64,000 nt of DNA from Streptomyces sp. NBC_01296 (GTDB lineage Bacteria; Actinomycetota; Actinomycetes; Streptomycetales; Streptomycetaceae). The notes under the pieces were generated by a model. The model saw only the letters and a list, made by a program, of their open reading frames with translations, did no database searches and was not told where the DNA came from. How positions within the stretch are numbered: the stretch's first letter is position 1; each line of letters opens with the position of its first letter. The translations under genes and the position numbers were made by a program. The stretch is taken from contig NZ_CP130720.1 in NCBI RefSeq assembly GCF_035984415.1, positions 2,480,001 through 2,544,000 on the forward strand. Reading direction: 5' to 3'. Shown here piece after piece: positions 25,281 to 33,058 of the stretch.

Positions 25281-26597
25281 ATGCTCGACTCTCTGATTCG
25301 CCTGCAGACGCCCCCGGTATTTTCCGTCATGCGCACCTGCGACGGCAACTCCTGCGAGACGGTCAGATTGTCCGAACTCTCGTTTTCCGCCTGGTCTCGC
25401 GGCGAACTCGTCGAGGCCATTCGATTGGCGGCCGCAGCCGCCCGGTTCAACCCCGAATGCGCGGACAATTGCGTGGGGCCGGCCATGGTCTGGCATTCCG
25501 TACTGCTCGTCCGGGTCCGCGAGCTCGCCTCCGGGGCGCGTGTGCTCGCCCGCGTGGAGGAGCTGACGGCCCGCGCTGCGGAAACCGGCGGACTGCTGGC
25601 GGCTGCGCTGATCTGTTCGGCGGAACTCGCGTTCACCCGGGGAGATGTCGACTCGGCCGCCGATCTGGCGGGCAGGGGCGTCCGCAGGGCTCAGCAGGCC
25701 GACCTCAACTCCCTGCTTCCGGACGCGCACACCATGCTGGCGCTGAGCGCTCTCCGGCAGGGCAACATGAGCGTGAGCCTGGACTTCGTCGATCAGCTGC
25801 GGCAGGACGCCCTTCTCGGCCGGACGGTCGACCGGCCCAGTCAGTGCGCCTGGGCCGCGGCCCAGTTCCTGGAAGTGCAGGGTGGCGCGAAGAGTGCCGC
25901 CCATCTCATCGCGGGCATCATCACGGACGACCAGCTCATCCTGGAGCTCCTGGCCTCGCAGCCGGCCGCCGCCGCCTGGCTCGTCCGGACCGCGAGGAAG
26001 CTGGGCGACGAATCCCTCGCCGAGCGGGTGGCCTCCGAGGCTTCCGGACTCGCCGCGCGCAACTGCGGGCTCCGGTCGATCGAAGCGGCCGCGGTGCACG
26101 CCGACGGGCTGCTGGAGGCGGATCCCGAACGCGTCATCGCTGCGGCCGAATCGCATCTGGACCTGTGGGCCGGTGCGTCCGCCTACGAAGATGCCGGGAC
26201 CCTCCTCTCCGATCTGGACCAGGAGCGGGATCGGGCCGTCGAGATCCTCGAGCGGGCGGTGGAGGGGTACGCGCGTTCCGCGGCCCCGCGCGATGCCCGC
26301 AGGGTCGTGAGCAAGCTCCGCTCGCTCGGTGTGCGACGCGGCCGCTATCCGCAGTACGCCGGCCAGGACGGTGTGAGCGCGGGCTCCCTCACCGTCACCG
26401 AGGCTGCGGTGGCCGAGTTGGTGAGCCAGGGGTTCACCAACTCCCAGGTCGGCGAGCACCTGTTCATCTCCGGTCACACCGTGGCGTTCCATCTGAAGAA
26501 GATCTTCCGCAAGATGAACGTGGCTTCCCGTGTGGAGCTGACGCGGACGTGGAGCCGTATTTCGAGTGCGGCTCCCGAGCTCGCGCAGGTTGGCTGA
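25281..26597 (+). CDS. LuxR-family pathway-specific transcriptional activator (RifZ-like)
   Basis: The protein has 438 aa. The C-terminal LuxR/NarL helix-turn-helix is at residues about 368-430 (VAELVSQGFTNSQVGEHLFISGHTVAFHLKKIF). The long N-terminal part is alpha-helical and TPR-like with no Walker A motif, so this is not a full LAL ATPase regulator. ATG at 25281 has AGGAG 5 nt upstream, better than the in-frame ATG at 25266. It is the only regulator in the cluster, and four intergenic sites resemble the RifZ operator of the rifamycin cluster. It is therefore the likely activator of the AHBA/PKS operons; binding is inferred. Confidence 0.85.
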   Translation: MLDSLIRLQTPPVFSVMRTCDGNSCETVRLSELSFSAWSRGELVEAIRLAAAAARFNPECADNCVGPAMVWHSVLLVRVRELASGARVLARVEELTARAAETGGLLAAALICSAELAFTRGDVDSAADLAGRGVRRAQQADLNSLLPDAHTMLALSALRQGNMSVSLDFVDQLRQDALLGRTVDRPSQCAWAAAQFLEVQGGAKSAAHLIAGIITDDQLILELLASQPAAAAWLVRTARKLGDESLAERVASEASGLAARNCGLRSIEAAAVHADGLLEADPERVIAAAESHLDLWAGASAYEDAGTLLSDLDQERDRAVEILERAVEGYARSAAPRDARRVVSKLRSLGVRRGRYPQYAGQDGVSAGSLTVTEAAVAELVSQGFTNSQVGEHLFISGHTVAFHLKKIFRKMNVASRVELTRTWSRISSAAPELAQVG

Positions 26598-26626
26598 ACG
26601 TCCGGCGGTGATCACCGCTCACCCGG

Positions 26627-27487
26627 TCAGCCGGCCTCCACGGGCAGTATTCGGCGCAGCCTTCCCGGTGGATCCTGGCGCGTGCGCCACTCGCGGGGAT
26701 ATCCCACGGACACCTCTTCGAAGCGGACGCCCTCGTGGTACGTGGTCCGCGGGATGTGGAGATGGCCGTAGACCATGGCGGCCACGTTGAACCTGCGGTG
26801 CCAGTCGGCGGTCAGCCGGGTGCCGCACCACATGGCGAACTCCGGGTACCACAGGACGTCCGTCGGGTGCCGGTCGAGCGGGTAGTGGTTGACGAGGACG
26901 GTGGGCAGGCCGTCGGGGAGTTCGGCGAGCCTGCGCTCGGTCTCGGCGACCCGGGCCCGGCACCAGGCCTCGCGGCTCGGGTAGGGGTCGGGGTGCAGGA
27001 CGTACTCGTCGTTGCAGATGACTCCGGTGCTGTGCGCGTAGGCCAGTCCCTCCTCCTTGGTGGCGCAACCGGCCGGCAGGAAGGAGTAGTCGTAGAGCAG
27101 GAACAGCGGCGCCACGGCCACGGGGCCGTCCGGCCCCTCCCAGATCGGGTAGGGGTCCTCGGGCGTGGTGACGCCCAGTTCGCGGCAGAGCTCGACCAGG
27201 TGCTCGTACCGGGCGACGCCGCGCAGGGTGAGGGTGTCGCTCGGGTGGGTCCACAGCTCGTGGTTGCCGGGGACCCAGACGACCTTGCGGAAACGGCTCG
27301 CGAGGGTTTTCAGGCACCAGCGGATGTCGGCCACGTTCTCCGCCACGTCCCCGGCGACCAGCAGCCAGTCGTCCTCCGAGCCGGGTCTCATCCGCTCGAC
27401 CAGGGCACGGTTCTCGGCGTAGTTGAGGTGGAGGTCGCTGATGGCCAGCAACTGTCCCTTGCCCCTGCCGCCGGCCTTCCCGGTCAT
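26627..27487 (-). CDS. Calcineurin-like metallophosphoesterase
   Basis: The protein has 286 aa. Five metal-ligand motifs are in order: ISDLHLN (residues 16-22), VAGDVAEN, PGNHELW, VNHYPLD and YGHLHIPR, so the dinuclear metal centre should be intact. The family hydrolyses phosphomonoesters or diesters. In Streptomyces such genes often accompany a phosphopantetheinyl transferase, but none is seen next to it. ATG at 27485-27487 has AAGGGGAAG upstream. The role in ansamycin synthesis is unknown; it may be a passenger at the cluster edge. Confidence 0.85.
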   Translation of the reverse strand: MTGKAGGRGKGQLLAISDLHLNYAENRALVERMRPGSEDDWLLVAGDVAENVADIRWCLKTLASRFRKVVWVPGNHELWTHPSDTLTLRGVARYEHLVELCRELGVTTPEDPYPIWEGPDGPVAVAPLFLLYDYSFLPAGCATKEEGLAYAHSTGVICNDEYVLHPDPYPSREAWCRARVAETERRLAELPDGLPTVLVNHYPLDRHPTDVLWYPEFAMWCGTRLTADWHRRFNVAAMVYGHLHIPRTTYHEGVRFEEVSVGYPREWRTRQDPPGRLRRILPVEAG

Positions 27488-27669
27488 CCCTCTTCCCCTT
27501 CGGTGCACGCGACGGGTGCCAGGAGAGACCTCTCCGCCTGCTTCGCGCACGCAGCTGTCCGCGAGGGGGCGCAGGCCCCGTGCAGCGGCGAACTGGAAGT
27601 CATGCTTCTCTCCTCCTGGCACTCGTCGAGCGCCAGTCAGGCCCTCCGTTCGAGGGCGACGACAAATCC

Positions 27670-28253
27670 TCAGACGGTGGCGGGCGGTTGCGGCGCGAGG
27701 TCGCGCGGCTTGTCTGCGCCCATACCCAATTCCGTCTCGGCGTTCTCCTCGACCCTGGCCATGGCGGCGCGCAGGATGGGCGGCGCCATGAGCGAGGTCA
27801 CGATCGCCACGAGGATGATGATGGTGTAGGTCTCGGGGCCGAGGATGCCGAGCCGCAGCCCGACCATCGCCACGATCACCTCGATCACCCCGCGGGAGTT
27901 CATGCCGGCACCGAGCGCGAGGGCCTCCCACCGGCCCAGCCCGCTCATCTTCGCGCGGCCACCCCGAGGAACAGGGCGAACACCGTCGGGTCGGTGTCGT
28001 CCGGCAGGAGCGAGGCGGGCAGCAGGAGGCCCGTGCCGACACCCAGGACCAGGGGCAGGATCAGCCCGGCGAGACCGACCCGCATCGCGGTGGCCCCGCG
28101 CCGTTTGACGAGGTCGAACTTCAGCTCCATGCCCGTGACACCGACGAGCAGCAGGACACCCAGCTGACCCACCGCGTCGAGGAGGTGCATCTGGGAGGGC
28201 TGCTTCGGCAGCAGCCAGTGGTGGGCGATGGTCGGGACGGGCACGGAGCTCAT
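27670..28253 (-). pseudogene. Degenerate cation/H+ antiporter (CPA2 family) remnant
   Basis: Two adjoining frames each encode a piece of one CPA2 antiporter. The first (27945-28253) holds membrane segments LLDAVGQLGVLLLVGVTGMEL, GLAGLILPLVLGVGTGLLLP and FALFLGVA, then stops. The second (27670-27948, overlapping by ATGA) begins in the family's C-terminal part GMNSRGVIEVIVAMVGL followed by ILVAIVTSLMAPPIL. The antiporter core between them (several spans, including the ion-binding region) and the first helix are absent. Normal length is near 400-450 residues; fewer than 200 remain. It directly follows the thioesterase gene by 6 bp, so an intact copy may once have served the cluster. Confidence 0.8.
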
Positions 28254-28259
28254 CTCACA

Positions 28260-29051
28260 TCACCCCGCGGCCCGGGACCTGCCGGGCGTCAAGGCGCTCT
28301 GGCGGACCAGCCTCTCCGTCAGCAGCTCGATCACGTCTCTGCTCTGATCGGCGAGGAAGAAGTGGCCTCCCGGGAATACCCGGAGCTCCATCGGCCCGGT
28401 GGTGTGCGCGTCCCAGGACGCCGCTTCGTCGATCGAGACCCGGGGGTCGTTGTCTCCGGTGAGCACGGTCACCGGGCAGTCCAGCATCCGGCCGGGTTCG
28501 TACCGGTACGTCTCGACCGCGCGGTAGTCGCTGCGGATGGCCGGCATGATCATTTCCAGCAGTTCCGGGTCGGCCAGCATCGCCGAGTCGGTTCCGCTCA
28601 ACTTGCGCAGCTCGGCCACCATCTCTGCGTCCGACCCCAGGTGGACCACGTCGTCGCGGTAACGGGAGGGAGCCCGCCGACCGGACGCGAAGAACCGCAC
28701 GGGCGAGGGCAGGCCCGCGTCCTGCATGCGCAGCGCAAGCTCGTAGGCGAGAACGGCGCCCATGCTGTGCCCGAACAACGCCATGGGCAGATCGTCGAGA
28801 TGGCGCACGGCCGCGAAGATCTGATCCGCCAGGTCGGGGATGCTGGGGATGTTCGGCTCGTGGCGTCGGTCCTGCCGCCCCGGGTACTGGATCGCCAGCA
28901 CCTCCACCGCGGGCGCGAGCTCCTTGGACACGGGGAAGTAGAAGCTCGCCGATCCGCCTGCGTGCGGCAGGCATACGAGGCGGACTTCACTGTTCGGCGC
29001 CGCATGAGATCGGCGGACCCATTTATCGAATTGCTCCGCTGGCTGAGGCAC
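28260..29051 (-). CDS. Type II (editing) thioesterase, RifR-like
   Basis: This 263-aa alpha/beta hydrolase has the nucleophile motif GHSMG with Ser96, Asp202 in TGDNDPRV and His230 in FPGGHFF. The N-terminus LVCLPHAGGSASFYFP is typical of stand-alone PKS/NRPS thioesterases. They hydrolyse aberrant acyl groups from stalled acyl carrier proteins. GTG at 29049-29051 has AAGGA about 9 nt upstream. The divergent region towards the ferredoxin carries a RifZ-like operator, consistent with co-regulation with the PKS. Confidence 0.93.
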   Translation of the reverse strand: MPQPAEQFDKWVRRSHAAPNSEVRLVCLPHAGGSASFYFPVSKELAPAVEVLAIQYPGRQDRRHEPNIPSIPDLADQIFAAVRHLDDLPMALFGHSMGAVLAYELALRMQDAGLPSPVRFFASGRRAPSRYRDDVVHLGSDAEMVAELRKLSGTDSAMLADPELLEMIMPAIRSDYRAVETYRYEPGRMLDCPVTVLTGDNDPRVSIDEAASWDAHTTGPMELRVFPGGHFFLADQSRDVIELLTERLVRQSALTPGRSRAAG

Positions 29052-29192
29052 GGCAATAAATTCCTTTCAGGAATCACCCTTGGGCACGCTGTCGCCGCAC
29101 CGCGGGTCGACCAGCGATCGACGGTGGGAACCGTGCCGATCCCGAGACTTTTGTCTTCGCTCTGAAGGGTAGGACAGGCTCGACCGGCCGGA

Positions 29193-29210
29193 CATCCCTC
29201 GATCTGATAG
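29193..29210. promoter_or_regulatory. RifZ-like operator candidate 2
   Basis: CATCCCTCGATCTGATAG; on the minus strand CTATC-N8-GGATG. It lies in the divergent region between the thioesterase (start 29051) and the ferredoxin (start 29298). Confidence 0.65.
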
Positions 29211-29297
29211 CGCATCCGAAAAATATTGCGCTCCCCCTCGAAGACATCCGGGCATGTGTCAGTCTGTGGTTTCCCGAACGCGCAGGAGGCCATCGCC

Positions 29298-29495
29298 ATG
29301 AGGATCATCGCGGACGTCGACAAGTGCATCGGTGCAGGTCAATGCCTGTTCACCGAGCCCGAGTTGTTCGACCAGAACGAGCACGACGGCACCGTCGTCG
29401 TGCTGAATGCAGAGCCCGGGAGTGAACTCCTGGAACAGAAGGCCCGCGAGGCGTCCTACGTCTGCCCGGGCCGGGCCATCTCGCTGGTGGAATGA
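29298..29495 (+). CDS. [3Fe-4S]-type ferredoxin
   Basis: The protein has 65 aa with Cys10, Cys16 (KCIGAGQC) and a third Cys in SYVCPGRAI near residue 56. The fourth ligand position of a [4Fe-4S] motif is a non-cysteine, as in cytochrome P450 partner ferredoxins. ATG at 29298 has AGGAGG 8 nt upstream; longer frames do not. It passes electrons from a ferredoxin reductase to a P450. No P450 gene is in the window, so its partner is beyond the right edge or elsewhere. Confidence 0.92.
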   Translation: MRIIADVDKCIGAGQCLFTEPELFDQNEHDGTVVVLNAEPGSELLEQKAREASYVCPGRAISLVE

Positions 29496-29534
29496 GCCGA
29501 GCGGGCCCGGTCGGCACAGAAATCGCCGCCTGAA

Positions 29535-29552
29535 CATCCCTCAACCTGATAG
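29535..29552. promoter_or_regulatory. RifZ-like operator candidate 3
   Basis: CATCCCTCAACCTGATAG; on the minus strand CTATC-N8-GGATG. It ends 13 bp before a good -35 box (TTGACA at 29566), the position expected of an activator site. Confidence 0.7.
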
Positions 29553-29565
29553 GGTTTTCCGCTCC

Positions 29566-29595
29566 TTGACACGTATCGAACAGCCGGAATACCAT
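29566..29595 (+). promoter_or_regulatory. Promoter of the flavin monooxygenase gene
   Basis: TTGACA at 29566-29571 and TACCAT at 29590-29595 are separated by 18 bp, a near-consensus principal-sigma promoter about 120 bp before the ATG at 29718. The operator candidate is centred about 58 bp upstream of the expected start point. Confidence 0.7.
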
Positions 29596-29717
29596 TCTGA
29601 CAATTTTCCGGCGTGGCGGAATTCAGCCCTTCAAACAGCGCGGACCTGTGAAGTCTTCCTTGACGCCGTTTTTCGAAGTGCGCGCTGATCTGCCCACAGC
29701 ATGCGAGTAGGGGCACG

Positions 29718-31367
29718 ATGCCAACCATGCGAACGCACGATACGTACTCGAATCCGACGGACACCGACGTCGTCATCGTGGGCAACGGGCCGATCGGCGC
29801 CACGCTCTCGGTGCTCCTCGCCCAGCGCGGCTGGCGGGTGACCGTACTCGAGCGCCGCGCCCGGCCGTACCGGCTTCCCCGGGCGACCAGCTTCGACGGG
29901 GAGACCGCTCGCCTCCTGGCGGCCACCGGGATCGGCCCGGATCTGGGCCGGGTCACCGAGCCGGCCAACGGCTACCAGTGGCAGACCCCTTCCGGCGCGG
30001 CGCTGCTGGACATCGCGTTCGCCACGGCCGGTCCCTACGGCTGGCCCGATGCCAACACGATGCACCAGCCGGCCCTGGAGGAGCTGATCGCCGCCCGGGT
30101 GGCGGCGCTTGCCGGCATCACGGTGCTGCGCGGGCACGAGGTCGTGAAGATCGCCGACGGCGGGGAGCGGGTGGAGGTGACGGCGGCCACCGACGACGAC
30201 GCGACACGCGTCCTCTCCGCACGGTGGGTCGTGGGCTGCGACGGAGCCAACAGCTTCGTGCGCGACCACCTCGACGTCTCCGTGACGGACCTCGGGTTCT
30301 CCTACGAGTGGCTGCTCTGCGACGTCGAACTGCACCGGCCGCGCGAGTTCACCCCCACCAACGTGCAGATCTGCGATCCGGCCAGGCCCACGACCGTGGT
30401 GGCCAGCGGCCCCGGGCGCCGGCGCTGGGAGTTCATGCGCCTGCCCGGCGAGAGCACCGCCGAGCTCAACCGGGACGAGACGGCCTGGCGGCTGCTGGCG
30501 CCGTTCGGCGTCACCCCCGACACGGCCACCCTGCTGCGCAGCACCACGTACATCTTCCAGGCCCGTTGGGCCGACCAGTGGCGCGTGGGCCGTGTCCTGC
30601 TGGCCGGAGACGCGGCCCATCTCATGCCGCCCTTCGCCGGGCAGGGCATGTGCTCCGGCATCCGGGACGTCGTCAACCTGGCATGGAAGCTGGACCTGAC
30701 GCTCCGCGGGATCGCGGAAGAGTCCGTACTGGACAGCTACACGGAGGAACGCCGGGCGCAGGCCAAGGAGGCCATTCTGGCGTCGGTCCAGCTGGGCCGG
30801 GTGATCTGTGTGACGGACCCGGCGGCGGCCGCCGAGCGGGATGCGACGGTGCTGGCCAACCGGCGGGGCAAGCCGGCGGGGCGGCCGGAGCCGGCGAAAG
30901 CGCTCCCGGGCGGGCTGCTGCACCGGCGGTCCGGAGCGGAGGCGGCGACGGCGCCCGCGGGCGCCGTCGTACCGCAGGGACGAGTGGCGCGCCAGGGTCC
31001 CGCCGGGCTGTTCGACGATGTCGTCGGCCGTGGTTTCGTCCTGCTGACCACCGACGATCCGCACACCCTGCTCGACGCGGAGCGGCTGTCCTTCCTCGTC
31101 GGCCTGGGGGCCCACGTGGTGCGGCTGCTGCCGCCCGGACATGCGTCCGGCGAGCACGGCTCGGCCGATGTGATCGACGTGGTGGACACGGACGAGGTCT
31201 ACGGGCCGTATCTGGCACGGTTCGGGGCGACTTCGCTGCTCGTCCGTCCGGACTACCACGTCTTCGGTGCCGCGAGCGGCCCGGCCGGCGCCGCCTCGCT
31301 GGTCGACGACCTGCGGGACCGGCTGGGCGCCGCGGTGCCGGCCGGTGCACCGCACCGAACCGGCTGA
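29718..31367 (+). CDS. FAD-dependent aromatic monooxygenase (Rif-Orf19/MhpA-like)
   Basis: This 549-aa class A flavoprotein hydroxylase has the FAD dinucleotide motif VGNGPIGATLS (residues 21-31), the DG motif WVVGCDGANSFVRDHL (about 173-188), and the GD motif LLAGDAAHLMPPFAGQGM (about 294-311). A thioredoxin-like C-terminal domain follows, as in 3-(3-hydroxyphenyl)propionate hydroxylase. In rifamycin-type pathways the homologue hydroxylates the aromatic AHBA-derived ring during chain growth, needed for naphthalenic ring closure. The ATG at 29718 has AGGGG 4 nt upstream. It converges with the kinase gene, 13 bp apart, and has its own promoter. Confidence 0.9.
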   Translation: MPTMRTHDTYSNPTDTDVVIVGNGPIGATLSVLLAQRGWRVTVLERRARPYRLPRATSFDGETARLLAATGIGPDLGRVTEPANGYQWQTPSGAALLDIAFATAGPYGWPDANTMHQPALEELIAARVAALAGITVLRGHEVVKIADGGERVEVTAATDDDATRVLSARWVVGCDGANSFVRDHLDVSVTDLGFSYEWLLCDVELHRPREFTPTNVQICDPARPTTVVASGPGRRRWEFMRLPGESTAELNRDETAWRLLAPFGVTPDTATLLRSTTYIFQARWADQWRVGRVLLAGDAAHLMPPFAGQGMCSGIRDVVNLAWKLDLTLRGIAEESVLDSYTEERRAQAKEAILASVQLGRVICVTDPAAAAERDATVLANRRGKPAGRPEPAKALPGGLLHRRSGAEAATAPAGAVVPQGRVARQGPAGLFDDVVGRGFVLLTTDDPHTLLDAERLSFLVGLGAHVVRLLPPGHASGEHGSADVIDVVDTDEVYGPYLARFGATSLLVRPDYHVFGAASGPAGAASLVDDLRDRLGAAVPAGAPHRTG

Positions 31368-31380
31368 CGGTCGTACGCGG

Positions 31381-32280
31381 TCAGGGCGCGGTCAGGCGGG
31401 CGAGCGCCACCGCGCCGCGCAACGAGGACAGGCCCCCCAGCGCTGCCGGCTCCACCGGCAGCGCGGGGCTGCCCGGGCGGGCCAGCTCGCCGAGGTGATC
31501 GGACACCAGCCCGACGAGGTCGGGGAGACCGGCCGTGAAGCCGCCGCCGATCAGGGCGAGTCGGGGATGGACCAGTTCCTGGACGCCGGCCACCGCGGCG
31601 GCCAGGGCCCGGGAGGTCTCCTCGACCGCGGTGACCGCCCACGGCGCCCCTTCGCGCAGTGCCCGCCGCAGTTCCTCGAACGGGGCGGGCGCTCCCCGCA
31701 GAAGGGCCGCGCGGCCCAGGGTGGCCGGTCCGGAGGCGATCGCCTGGAGGCATCCCCGGCGGCCGCAGACGCACTGCGCACCGCCCATCGCGACGATCAC
31801 GTGTCCGATCTCGAAGGAGCCCCGGCCGAGCCCGGGGCACAGTGCCCCTTGCAGGACGAGGCCGCCGCCGATGCCGGTGCCCACCCCGAGGTAGAGCAGG
31901 TCGTCGCAGCCCGCCGCCCGGGCCTCCGCGAGCGCACCGAGGTCGCCGTCGTCCGCCCAGGCGACGGCCGCTTCGGGGAACAGCGCGCGCAGCGACGCGT
32001 CCAGGTCGAGCCCGTTCCACTCCGGCCGGCTGGGCCAGGCGGTGACCCGGCCGGCCGGGTCGACCGTGCCGGGCATCGCGACGCCCACCGCGCGGAGCGG
32101 TACTCCGAGTCTCGCCCGCAGTTGCTCCACGTGGTGGGCGAGTTGGGCGAGGTCCCGGTCGGCGCTGTGCCGCGGGCCCCACCGGAAGGCGGACTCGTCG
32201 ACGCACTCCGCGCCGGCCTCCACCCGGAAGGCGACCTTGGTGCCCCCGATGTCGACACCGAGGTGATGTGCCTTCTCCAT
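31381..32280 (-). CDS. rifN: Kanosamine 6-kinase, ROK family (RifN-like)
   Basis: The protein has 299 aa. The ROK-family ATP site DIGGTK is at residues 10-15, the catalytic acidic pair in WADDGDLGALAEA at 110-111, the sugar-binding Glu157 and His160 in FEIGH, and the structural zinc motif C170-V-C-G-R-R-G-C177. In the AHBA pathway the enzyme phosphorylates kanosamine to kanosamine 6-phosphate. It follows the rifM-like gene by 15 bp and is the last gene of the K-L-M-N unit. Confidence 0.93.
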   Translation of the reverse strand: MEKAHHLGVDIGGTKVAFRVEAGAECVDESAFRWGPRHSADRDLAQLAHHVEQLRARLGVPLRAVGVAMPGTVDPAGRVTAWPSRPEWNGLDLDASLRALFPEAAVAWADDGDLGALAEARAAGCDDLLYLGVGTGIGGGLVLQGALCPGLGRGSFEIGHVIVAMGGAQCVCGRRGCLQAIASGPATLGRAALLRGAPAPFEELRRALREGAPWAVTAVEETSRALAAAVAGVQELVHPRLALIGGGFTAGLPDLVGLVSDHLGELARPGSPALPVEPAALGGLSSLRGAVALARLTAP

Positions 32281-32295
32281 GCCCTTGGACGACCC

Positions 32296-32994
32296 TCAGC
32301 CGCGGGGCACGGACGGGCACAGCTCCAGCAGTTCGGCCGGGCGGTGCAGGACGGCGCCCGGCAGAGCGCCCAGCAGTGCGTCCTCGTCGTCCACCTCGGC
32401 CCACAGCGCGGCCGCGGAGGCCACACCGGCGCCGTGGGCGCTGGCGATGTCGGTCGGTGCGTCACCGATCATGATCGCCTCCTCGGCCGGCAGCCCCATC
32501 AGCTCGAGAGCGCGCACCACGATGTCCGGGGCGGGCTTCGGGTGGGCGACCTCGTCCGAGCCGATCACGTGGTCGAAGAAGGGCAGCAGGCCGAGCTGTT
32601 CGAGCAGGGACCGCGCGCGCGGCCCGCTCTTGCCGGTGGCCACCGCGAGCTTGTACCCACGCGTCCGCAAGGTCAGCAGCAGCTCGGTGATGCCCTCGAA
32701 GACCGGCACCTGGTGCGCGAGCCGGTAGCTCTCGCGGACGAAGGGCTCCTCCATCTCCAGCGGGAGGCCCATGATCCGCATGATGTCCGGGAAGTAGCGC
32801 CCCTGGTGGCGCCGGTACTCCTCGAACGGCGCCTGGCCCTCGCCGACGACCTCCTTGTACGCGATGGCGAAAGCCTCTTCCATCACGGCGAAGCTGTCGA
32901 CGACGACCCCGTCCAGGTCGAAGATCACGGCGCGCCTGACGGACGGGCGCGTCTGCGTCGCCGTCGCTGATGTCCCTGCCATTGAAATTGTCAC
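32296..32994 (-). CDS. rifM: HAD-superfamily phosphatase (RifM-like)
   Basis: The protein has 232 aa. The HAD motifs are FDLDGVVVDSF with nucleophile Asp26 and Asp28, AVATGKSGPRARSLL with Ser/Thr and Lys, and IMIGDAPTDIASA with the metal aspartates. A cap domain lies between residues about 35 and 110. RifM is needed with RifL, RifK and RifN to form kanosamine from UDP-glucose. I took GTG at 32992-32994 because a GGGATGG stretch lies before it and it matches my memory of RifM length; ATG at 32980-32982 is the alternative. Confidence 0.88.
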   Translation of the reverse strand: MTISMAGTSATATQTRPSVRRAVIFDLDGVVVDSFAVMEEAFAIAYKEVVGEGQAPFEEYRRHQGRYFPDIMRIMGLPLEMEEPFVRESYRLAHQVPVFEGITELLLTLRTRGYKLAVATGKSGPRARSLLEQLGLLPFFDHVIGSDEVAHPKPAPDIVVRALELMGLPAEEAIMIGDAPTDIASAHGAGVASAAALWAEVDDEDALLGALPGAVLHRPAELLELCPSVPRG

Positions 32995-33026
32995 GTCATG
33001 CCATCCCGTACGTCTGCTCGTTCTCT

Positions 33027-33042
33027 TGGAACCGTGGTTCCA
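33027..33042. promoter_or_regulatory. Small palindrome between the rifL-like and rifM-like genes
   Basis: TGGAACC-GT-GGTTCCA is a 7-bp inverted repeat in the 64-bp gap between the two genes. A two-base loop cannot form a stable full hairpin, so a protein site or chance are both possible. Confidence 0.25.
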
Positions 33043-33058
33043 CTGGTCTCCGCGCCGT

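Noticed and set aside
26605..26618. Palindrome GCGGTGATCACCGC between luxR and the metallophosphoesterase gene
   Set aside because: It is in a 29-bp convergent gap, has no loop for a stable hairpin, and is not near a start codon, so no function is supported.
27516..27622. 10-bp inverted repeat GTGCCAGGAG ... CTCCTGGCAC with arms 87 bp apart
   Set aside because: Arms of this length at this distance occur by chance in GC-rich DNA, and there is no gene or mobile-element feature between them.
27670..28253. Two separate functional membrane proteins in place of the antiporter
   Set aside because: Each frame matches a different, non-overlapping part of a single antiporter family, and neither contains the core needed for transport.
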